From Lachnospiraceae bacterium (GTDB lineage Bacteria; Bacillota; Clostridia; Lachnospirales; Lachnospiraceae), in contig JAGAMG010000052.1 in NCBI GenBank assembly GCA_017624835.1, positions 17,580-81,579 on the forward strand: a DNA stretch of 64,000 bases, read 5' to 3'. The notes below the pieces were generated by a model. That model had not been told where the DNA came from and did not search any database. It was given only the letters and a program-made list of their open reading frames with translations. The position numbers and the translations under genes were made by a program. Each line of letters starts with the position of its first letter. Positions within the stretch are counted from its first letter, which is position 1. Positions 57,878-64,000 of this stretch are shown one piece after another.

Positions 57878-58511
57878 AAAAAAGGCGGTTATTTTTGATT
57901 TAGATGGTTCATTGGTTGATTCCATGTGGATATGGCGGGATATTGACATTGCATATTTAGGCAGGTTTGGTATTTCTCTTCCTGAAAATCTGCAGGCAGA
58001 AATAGAAGGTATGAGCTTTAGTGAAACCGCCGTTTATTTTAAAAACCGCTTTCATTTACCGGATTCTCTGGAGCAAATCAAAAGTGATTGGAATGCCATG
58101 GCATGGGATAAATATATGCATGAGGTGCCCTTAAAGCCGGGAGTCAGAGAATTTTTGGAAGGCTGTAGAGCAAGAGGAATTCTACTTGGCATTGCTACCA
58201 GTAATTCCCGGGAATTGGTGGAAAATATCGCGAAAGCTCAGGGCTTTCAACATTATTTCTCCTGTATTATGACTGCCTGTGATGTAAACAAAGGAAAGCC
58301 GGCACCGGATATTTATCTTGCAGTGGCAAAGGAGCTTGGCGTAGAACCGGAGCACTGTCTTGTATTTGAAGATATTATACCGGGAATACAGGCAGGGAAG
58401 AATGCCGGTATGGAAGTATGTGCCGTGGAGGATGCCTATTCCAGAGCTTGTAAGGAAGAAAAGGCCGCCTTGGCAGATTATTATATTGAAGATTTTTACG
58501 ATATTTTTTAA
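57855..58511 (+). CDS. HAD-family phosphatase (beta-phosphoglucomutase-like)
   Basis: 218 residues. Nucleophile motif VIFDLDGSLVDS, then ATSNSRE, KGKPAPDIY and VFEDIIPGIQAGKNAG. A cap domain of about 60 residues fits a small-molecule phosphatase or phosphomutase. The start overlaps the RsuA-like gene by 23 nt; ATGs at 57867 and 57870 are alternatives. Substrate unknown. Confidence 0.88.
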   Translation: MKQRMMAEKKAVIFDLDGSLVDSMWIWRDIDIAYLGRFGISLPENLQAEIEGMSFSETAVYFKNRFHLPDSLEQIKSDWNAMAWDKYMHEVPLKPGVREFLEGCRARGILLGIATSNSRELVENIAKAQGFQHYFSCIMTACDVNKGKPAPDIYLAVAKELGVEPEHCLVFEDIIPGIQAGKNAGMEVCAVEDAYSRACKEEKAALADYYIEDFYDIF

Positions 58512-58541
58512 TTATTCATTAAGAAAGGTTTGGTTTAGCAT

Positions 58542-60503
58542 TTGAATAATCAATTTTTACCCATATCCCGGGAGGATATGAAGGAAAGAGGAATTGAACA
58601 GCTGGATTTCGTATATGTAACAGGGGATGCCTATGTGGACCATCCCTCTTTTGGGCATGCCATTATCAGTCGTGTGCTGGAGGCCAATGGTTACAGTGTG
58701 GGTATCATTGCCCAACCGGATTGGAAGGATGATAAAAGTGTAACCATTCTGGGACGCCCCCGTCTGGGATTTCTTATCTCGGCCGGAAATATGGACAGCT
58801 GTGTAAATCATTATTCCGTATCAAAAAAGAGAAGAAGCACGGATGCCTATACCCCCGGTGGAGAAATGGGGAAACGTCCTGACCATGCTACTGTAGTCTA
58901 TGGAAATCTGATTCGTAAGAATTATAAGGATGTGCCCATTATTATCGGCGGTATTGAAGCCAGCTTACGCCGTATGGCTCATTATGATTATTGGTCTGAC
59001 AGCTTTAAGCGTTCTATATTATTAGATAGTCAGGCAGATTTGATTTCCTATGGTATGGGAGAAAAATCCATCGTAGAAATTGCAGATGCATTAGCCGGCG
59101 GAATTGCGGTAAAGGATATTTCTTTTATTAAGGGAACGGTTTATAAGACAAAGGATATCTCCGGGGTATATGAAGGGATTCAATTACCTTCCTATGAGGC
59201 CATGAAAGCAGAAAAGTCGGAATATGCAAAAAGCTTTGGTATTCAGTATCAGAATACGGACTTTATCACAGGAAAGCCTCTCATAGAGCCCTATCCCAAT
59301 GGCATATTTGTGGTACAGAATCCACCCCAGCCGCCTTTAACCACGGAGGAAATGGATAGGGTCTATGATTTGCCCTATGCTCGTACCTATCATCCCTCCT
59401 ATGAAAAAAAGGGTGGTGTCCCTGCTATTTCCGAGATTAAGTTTTCCTTGATTAGCAATCGCGGATGCTTTGGTGGCTGTAGCTTCTGTGCCTTAACCTT
59501 CCATCAGGGCAGAACCATTCAGGTGCGAAGTCATGATTCCATTATTAAGGAGGCTGAGCTTCTTACCAAGGATCCGGATTTTAAGGGGTATATTCATGAT
59601 GTGGGGGGACCTACCGCAAACTTTAGACAGCCCTCCTGTGAAAAGCAAATGACAAAGGGTGTCTGCAAGCACAGACAATGTCTTTTCCCCAAGCCCTGTC
59701 CCAATCTGAAAGCGGATCATTCGGACTATTTAAAGCTGTTACGGAGTCTTCGGGCATTGCCAAAGGTAAAAAAAGTGTTTATCCGCTCCGGTATACGCTT
59801 TGATTATTTGTTAGCAGACCCGGATGATACTTTCTTTCATGAATTGGTGGAGCATCATATCAGCGGACAGCTCAAGGTTGCACCGGAGCATATTTCCGAT
59901 GTGGTATTAAAGCGACTGGGAAAGCCTGAGAATGCTGTTTATGAGCGTTTTGTAGAAAAATATAAGAAATTAAATAAAAAGCTTGGTAAAAATCAGTTTT
60001 TAGTGCCTTATCTGATGTCTTCCCATCCCGGTTCCACCTTGAAGGAAGCCATTGAACTGGCAGAATATTTGCGAGATTTGGGATATATGCCGGAACAGGT
60101 GCAGGATTTTTATCCTACTCCCTCAACCCTTTCCACGGTAATGTATTATACGGGACTTGATCCAAGGGATATGAAGCCTGTATATGTATGTCGCAATCCC
60201 CATGAAAAGGCAATGCAGCGCGCCTTGATTCAATATCGTAATCCCAAGAACTATGACTTGGTCTATGAAGCATTAACCGCTGCAGGCAGAACGGATTTAA
60301 TCGGCTTTGACAAAAAATGTCTCATTCGACCAAGAAAGCTTGCAGGAGAGAAGGGACAGTATTTCTCACAAAAGCAGGGAAAAAAGGAAACGAAAAGTGT
60401 TCAATCCGGCAAGCACAAAAGCAACAACACTAAAAATGGTTCAGTAAGTAACAATAAAGTTACAAAGAAAAAGACCATACGTAATGTTCATAAAAAGAAA
60501 TAG
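58542..60503 (+). CDS. YgiQ-family radical SAM protein
   Basis: 653 residues from TTG at 58542. N-terminal YgiQ domain, then the Fe-S motif C309-x3-C313-x2-C316 in [11 protein letters not shown], and a lysine-rich basic tail after residue 610. The function of the family is not established. The start lacks an ATG; the recurrent GAAAGG-TTTGG-TTT element lies upstream. Confidence 0.9.
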   Translation: MNNQFLPISREDMKERGIEQLDFVYVTGDAYVDHPSFGHAIISRVLEANGYSVGIIAQPDWKDDKSVTILGRPRLGFLISAGNMDSCVNHYSVSKKRRSTDAYTPGGEMGKRPDHATVVYGNLIRKNYKDVPIIIGGIEASLRRMAHYDYWSDSFKRSILLDSQADLISYGMGEKSIVEIADALAGGIAVKDISFIKGTVYKTKDISGVYEGIQLPSYEAMKAEKSEYAKSFGIQYQNTDFITGKPLIEPYPNGIFVVQNPPQPPLTTEEMDRVYDLPYARTYHPSYEKKGGVPAISEIKFSLISNRGCFGGCSFCALTFHQGRTIQVRSHDSIIKEAELLTKDPDFKGYIHDVGGPTANFRQPSCEKQMTKGVCKHRQCLFPKPCPNLKADHSDYLKLLRSLRALPKVKKVFIRSGIRFDYLLADPDDTFFHELVEHHISGQLKVAPEHISDVVLKRLGKPENAVYERFVEKYKKLNKKLGKNQFLVPYLMSSHPGSTLKEAIELAEYLRDLGYMPEQVQDFYPTPSTLSTVMYYTGLDPRDMKPVYVCRNPHEKAMQRALIQYRNPKNYDLVYEALTAAGRTDLIGFDKKCLIRPRKLAGEKGQYFSQKQGKKETKSVQSGKHKSNNTKNGSVSNNKVTKKKTIRNVHKKK

Positions 60504-60519
60504 GAAAGGAAATGTGTCC

Positions 60520-61293
60520 ATGAATATTATCATTATTACAGGTGCATCCTCAGGAATCGGCATGGAATTTGCCCGTCAGATGGATGAACATTTTTCCAAT
60601 ATTGATGAGTTTTGGCTGATTGCCAGAAGACGGGAAAAGCTGGTGGAGCTGGCAGATTCCCTAAAGCATCCTGCCCGCATTCTTTCCATGGATATTACAA
60701 AGGATGCTCAATTGGATCGACTGGAGGATACCATCCGAGAGAAAAATGCAGTAGTGCGTATGCTGATTAATGCCGCCGGTTATGGTCTGATGGGAGAATT
60801 TGCAGGGCAGAATCGGGAAGAGATGTTGGGTATGATTCGATTAAATTGTGAAGCATTAACCAGTATTACCCATCGCATGATTCCCTATATGAAGAGGGGA
60901 AGCCGAATTATCCAACTGGCATCTAGTGCCGCCTTTCTGCCTCAGACGGATTTTGCAGTATATGCGGCTACCAAATCCTATGTCTTAAGCTTTTCCAGAG
61001 CTTTGGGAATGGAATTGGAAGAGAAGGGCATCTATGTAACAAGTGTATGTCCCGGCCCTGTGGACACGCCCTTTTTTGATATTGCAGAGCGCACGGGCAC
61101 AACCCTCGCCATTAAAAAATATACCATGGTACAGGCGGACAGAGTGGTTGCTTTGGCATTAAAGGATTCCTATTATAAGCGTACCATGTCCGTATGCAGT
61201 ATGCCAATACAGACCTTTTTAGTTGGAACCAAGCTGTTACCCCACGATTTTTATTTAAAATGTATGAAATTTCTAAAGAAGAGAGAGAACTAA
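60520..61293 (+). CDS. Short-chain dehydrogenase/reductase
   Basis: 257 residues from the ATG at 60520 (AGGAAAGG upstream); an upstream ATG at 60484 overlaps the YgiQ gene. TGASSGIG (about 6-13) binds the nucleotide, NAAGYG follows, and the catalytic YAATK is present. C-terminal hydrophobic segment (IQTFLVGTKLL). Substrate unknown; similar SDRs act on lipids or sugars. Confidence 0.9.
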   Translation: MNIIIITGASSGIGMEFARQMDEHFSNIDEFWLIARRREKLVELADSLKHPARILSMDITKDAQLDRLEDTIREKNAVVRMLINAAGYGLMGEFAGQNREEMLGMIRLNCEALTSITHRMIPYMKRGSRIIQLASSAAFLPQTDFAVYAATKSYVLSFSRALGMELEEKGIYVTSVCPGPVDTPFFDIAERTGTTLAIKKYTMVQADRVVALALKDSYYKRTMSVCSMPIQTFLVGTKLLPHDFYLKCMKFLKKREN

Positions 61294-61878
61294 ATGAAAC
61301 TATCCAGATTGTTTATTTATGATGATTATAAAGGCACCAAAGATTATTTAAACACGCAAAAAAAGTATGAAATCGCAAGGACTGTTCTGTATTTTGCCAT
61401 TTCTCTTACTCTGTTTGCTGCCGGTTGGATTGCCACCGGCAAACGGGAAAATTTATTGACCATTGTAGCTGTGTTAGGTTGTCTTCCTGCCTGTAAAAGT
61501 GCAGTTGATATGATTATGTTTTTGCGTTACAAGGGCTGTACTTTGGAAAATGCATCCCAAATTGAGGTACATACCGTAGGCCTTCAGTGTGGATATGATT
61601 TTGTCTTTACTTCCTATGATAAAACATACCCAATAGCACATATTGCAGTAAAGGGAAATACCATCTGTGGTTTTTCTCAGGAAAAGTCTTTTGACGAACA
61701 GGCATTTTATAAGCATATAGATACCATTTTAAAAAAGGATAATTATAAGGAAACTACCATTAAAATTTTTACAGATTTGAATAAGTATCTGAATCGTCTG
61801 GAGCAGCTAAAGGTATTGGATACGGATGAAACCAATACTGCCGGAATTATAAAAACCTTGAAAAGCGTATCCCTGTAA
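61294..61878 (+). CDS. Membrane-associated protein of unknown function
   Basis: 194 residues. Its ATG directly follows the SDR stop. Two hydrophobic helices (VLYFAISLTLFAAGWIA and LTIVAVLGCLPACKSAVDMI) near residues 30-80, then a cytosolic alpha/beta part (QCGYDFVFTSYDKTYPIAHI). No family recognised. Confidence 0.65.
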   Translation: MKLSRLFIYDDYKGTKDYLNTQKKYEIARTVLYFAISLTLFAAGWIATGKRENLLTIVAVLGCLPACKSAVDMIMFLRYKGCTLENASQIEVHTVGLQCGYDFVFTSYDKTYPIAHIAVKGNTICGFSQEKSFDEQAFYKHIDTILKKDNYKETTIKIFTDLNKYLNRLEQLKVLDTDETNTAGIIKTLKSVSL

Positions 61879-61889
61879 AGGAGTCATAC

Positions 61890-62909
61890 ATGCAGTCCGT
61901 AACGATTGAAAAGAATCAGGCGGGTCAACGTCTGGATAAATTTTTGAAAAAATATCTGCCGGAAGCAGGAAGCAGCTTTCTCTATAAAATGCTGCGAAAG
62001 AAAAATATTACCTTAAACGGAAAAAAAGCAGAAGGAAAAGAAATGCTGAATCTGGGAGATACAGTGTGTTTTTTCTTTTCCGATGAAACCTTTGCCAAGT
62101 TTACCGGCAGAACCGGTACAGAGTCAACTGTTATGGATGACTCCTATGATAAGGCATATAAAACCTTAAAGGGGATTTCCGTTCTTTATGAGGATGAAAA
62201 TATATTGGTGGTAAATAAGCCTGAGGGTATTTTGACCCAGAAGGCTTCTCCTACGGATATTTCTTTAAATGAATGGCTGATTGGTTATCTATTAGCTACA
62301 AAGGTTACAAATGCCTCAGAACTACAGACCTTTCATCCTTCTGTTTGTAATCGGCTGGATCGCAACACCAGCGGCATTGTATTATGCGGCAAATCCCTGG
62401 AGGGTTCCCAGCTTCTCAGTAAATTAATCAAGGAGCGAAGGATAGGAAAATTTTATCATACCATATGTATCGGAAAATTAAAGGATGATTTAATCTTAGA
62501 AGGTTATCTTACAAAGGATGAAAGTGCCAATAAAGTTACCATTTCACAAAAACTTCCCGAAAAGGATGGGGAAAAAGATGCCTCCTATATTCAAACAGGA
62601 TATCATCCCATAAACACTTACGATAATTATACCTTATTAGAGGTGGAACTGATTACAGGAAAAACCCATCAAATCCGTGCCCATCTTGCCAGCATCGGGC
62701 ACCCCATTATCGGCGATTCTAAGTATGGTAAGGCAAAAGTTAACCAAAAGCTACAGCAGGAGACAGGGTTAAAAGCCCAACTGCTTCATGCCTATCGGGT
62801 AGAATTTCCCATGGAGGATGAGGAATTGCCAAAGAGCTTGCTGGGAAAAGTGATAACAGCTCCCTATCCGATTCAGTTCGAAAAAATTAAAGCTAAACTT
62901 AATTTGTGA
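61890..62909 (+). CDS. Pseudouridine synthase, RluA/RluD family with S4 domain
   Basis: 339 residues. S4 domain at the N-terminus (RLDKFLKKYLPEAG), catalytic NRLDRNTSG and the conserved TGKTHQIRAHL. It modifies large-subunit rRNA or tRNA; the target is not predictable. Starts 12 bp after the preceding gene with AAAGGAG upstream. Confidence 0.9.
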   Translation: MQSVTIEKNQAGQRLDKFLKKYLPEAGSSFLYKMLRKKNITLNGKKAEGKEMLNLGDTVCFFFSDETFAKFTGRTGTESTVMDDSYDKAYKTLKGISVLYEDENILVVNKPEGILTQKASPTDISLNEWLIGYLLATKVTNASELQTFHPSVCNRLDRNTSGIVLCGKSLEGSQLLSKLIKERRIGKFYHTICIGKLKDDLILEGYLTKDESANKVTISQKLPEKDGEKDASYIQTGYHPINTYDNYTLLEVELITGKTHQIRAHLASIGHPIIGDSKYGKAKVNQKLQQETGLKAQLLHAYRVEFPMEDEELPKSLLGKVITAPYPIQFEKIKAKLNL

Positions 62910-62924
62910 AAGAAGTGAAAAAAC

Positions 62925-63461
62925 ATGGCTACCTGGAATTCAAGGGGCTTACGAGGCTCCACTCTGGAGGACATGATTAACAGAACAAATGAAAAATATG
63001 CGTAGAATGGTTTGGCATTGATTCAAAAGATTCCCACTCCCATTACTCCCATTAAAATGGATAAAGAGCACAGGCAGATAACCCTTGCTTATTTTGAACA
63101 GAAGAGTACCGTTGACTACATTGGTGCCGTTCAGGGAATTCCTGTCTGCTTTGATGCCAAGGAATGTGCAGTGGACACATTTTCCCTGCAAAACATCCAT
63201 GCCCATCAGGTGGATTTTATGGAGCGATTTGAAAAACAGGGTGGTATTGCTTTTTTTCTGATATTTTACAGTCATAAGGATGTTTTATATTATCTTCCCT
63301 ATGAAATGCTCAGGTTTTTTTGGGACAGAGCACAGGAGGGTGGAAGAAAAAGTTTTCGATATGAAGAATTAAATCCTGATTATATTTTACCCAAAAAACA
63401 TGGTGTTTTGGTTCCATATTTGGATGTCTTACAAAAAGACCTTGAGGATAGGGATATTTAG
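62925..63461 (+). pseudogene. recU: recU (Holliday junction resolvase) interrupted by an in-frame TAG
   Basis: Translation from the ATG at 62925 gives RGLRGSTLEDMINRTNEKY, the RecU N-terminus. TAG follows at 63003-63005 and the same frame continues with ALIQKIPTPI, STVDYIGAVQGIP, CFDAKE and IHAHQVDFMERF through a proper stop at 63461. Catalytic acidic residues of RecU (VDY and DAKE) are all present. One base change from AAG, CAG or GAG would give the amber codon. TAG is a normal stop elsewhere in this window, so recoding is unlikely. It may be a recent nonsense mutation, a sequencing error, or a readthrough site. A TTG at 63012 could restart translation but has no ribosome site. Confidence 0.75.
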
Positions 63462-63473
63462 TCGTAAATTTAC

Positions 63474-63502
63474 TTGACATCAAAAGAATCTTTGGGTATA
63501 CT
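63474..63502 (+). promoter_or_regulatory. Sigma-A promoter of hisZ
   Basis: TTGACA (63474-63479), 17-bp spacer, TATACT (63497-63502). A partial palindrome (AATTA, GCGCG, TTAATT) lies in the leader at about 63526-63541. It may be a regulator site. Confidence 0.75.
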
Positions 63503-63567
63503 AACAACTAGTTTAATATGCTACCTAATTAGCGCGTTAATTCATTAAAGTGAACGAGGTGTTTTCT

Positions 63568-64000
63568 ATGAATAAAAAATTGTTACATACACCGGAAGGT
63601 GTCCGTGATATTTACGGAAAAGAATATGCAAGAAAGCTGGCTGTGGAAGGCAGATTACAGGAAGTAATCAGAAGCTATGGATATGAAGATATTCAGACCC
63701 CTACCTTTGAATTTTTTGATGTGTTTTCCAGCAATATCGGAACCACTCCCAGCAATGAATTATATAAGTTCTATGATAAGGAAGGAAATACGCTGGTACT
63801 TCGTCCGGATTTTACACCCTCCATTGCCAGATGCGCAGCAAAATATTTTTCGGAGGAACGTGTTCCTATTCGTTTTAGCTATAATGGCAATACCTTTAGT
63901 AATACCTCTAATTTGCAGGGTAAATTAAAGGAAGTAACTCAGCTTGGAGCAGAACTGATTAATGCGCCTTCTGTGGAAGCTGATGCTGAGATGATTAGTC
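63568..64000 (+). CDS. hisZ: ATP phosphoribosyltransferase regulatory subunit, 3' end cut by the window
   Basis: The first 144 codons are present (TPEGVRDIYGKEYARK, TPTFEFFDVFSSNIG, LVLRPDFTPSIARCAAKYF). The fold is that of histidyl-tRNA synthetase, but the motif 2 loop reads GKLKEVTQLGAELI rather than the synthetase RxRxFxQ-type core, which supports HisZ, the partner of short HisG in histidine synthesis. A true HisS cannot be excluded until the rest is read. Ribosome site GAGGTG upstream. Confidence 0.8.
   Translation, partial: MNKKLLHTPEGVRDIYGKEYARKLAVEGRLQEVIRSYGYEDIQTPTFEFFDVFSSNIGTTPSNELYKFYDKEGNTLVLRPDFTPSIARCAAKYFSEERVPIRFSYNGNTFSNTSNLQGKLKEVTQLGAELINAPSVEADAEMIS

Noticed and set aside
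62925-63461. Pyrrolysine or amber recoding in recU
   Set aside because: TAG ends other genes in the window (for example at 6792-6794 and 8737-8739), and RecU is not a known pyrrolysine protein.

Overview
The window looks like the chromosome of a gut-type anaerobic Firmicute, most likely a Lachnospiraceae member (Clostridia). The reasons are low GC, AGGAGG-type ribosome sites, sigma-A promoters with 17-bp spacers, clostridial gene neighbourhoods (zapA-U32 peptidase, asp23-fakA-recG-degV, rsmD-coaD, gerW with a DUF2953 gene, ylbJ) and an alternative carboxyspermidine-type polyamine gene. I saw no rRNA, tRNA, CRISPR array, phage or insertion sequence. Genus and species cannot be set from the sequence alone.

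Layout. 1-4717 (minus): polyamine operon speA-speE-speB-carboxynorspermidine synthase, behind a strong promoter and a leader of about 460 nt with a terminator-like hairpin. 4788-7752: a sensory [FeFe]-hydrogenase-like protein fused to a chemoreceptor signalling domain, then an AraC-GGDEF fusion. 7848-9538: four small membrane proteins (TM2, DUF4190, DUF2752, DUF4870 types). 9615-16847: a lipoprotein, metH and branched-chain genes ilvB, ilvN, a second ilvN and ilvC. 16886-21666: an HSP90-like ATPase coupled to a helical-repeat-like protein, then an ABC exporter. 21826-27737: a membrane chemoreceptor with a C-terminal PilZ domain, a regular tandem hairpin array, and a two-component system. 27839-31189: leuC, leuD and a MATE exporter. 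31213-39079: ruvAB with a probable LexA box, zapA, a U32 peptidase, an FtsW/RodA protein with a class B PBP, and a Nudix hydrolase. 39108-42824: an HD-GYP protein (minus) and a sporulation-linked gene group (DUF2953, gerW, J-domain-like). 42849-48490: rpmB (minus), asp23, fakA, recG and a DegV/FakB protein. 48524-52817: a second type II topoisomerase pair. 52904-64000: rsmD, coaD, a coiled-coil protein, a membrane-anchored amidase, ylbJ (minus), two pseudouridine synthases, a HAD protein, a YgiQ radical SAM protein, an SDR, recU broken by an in-frame TAG, and the start of hisZ.

How the genes connect. Three proteins carry cyclic-di-GMP domains: AraC-GGDEF, chemoreceptor-PilZ, and an HD-GYP whose HD dyad reads YD. 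Two carry chemoreceptor signalling domains. ilvB/ilvN/ilvC with leuCD cover part of valine/leucine synthesis; ilvD, leuA and leuB must lie elsewhere. FakA and a FakB-type protein together suggest fatty-acid kinase activity.

Most notable signals: (1) six exact 33-nt hairpin units with exact 20-nt linkers (period 53) plus a degenerate seventh, with pairing-preserving changes, downstream of the chemoreceptor-PilZ gene and ending in a terminator; (2) the structured leader of speA; (3) the amber codon in recU; (4) the hydrogenase-chemoreceptor fusion; (5) a recurrent GAAAGG-y-ATGG-TTT element before start codons; (6) a duplicated parE tail and a 17-bp tandem repeat beside the second topoisomerase operon.
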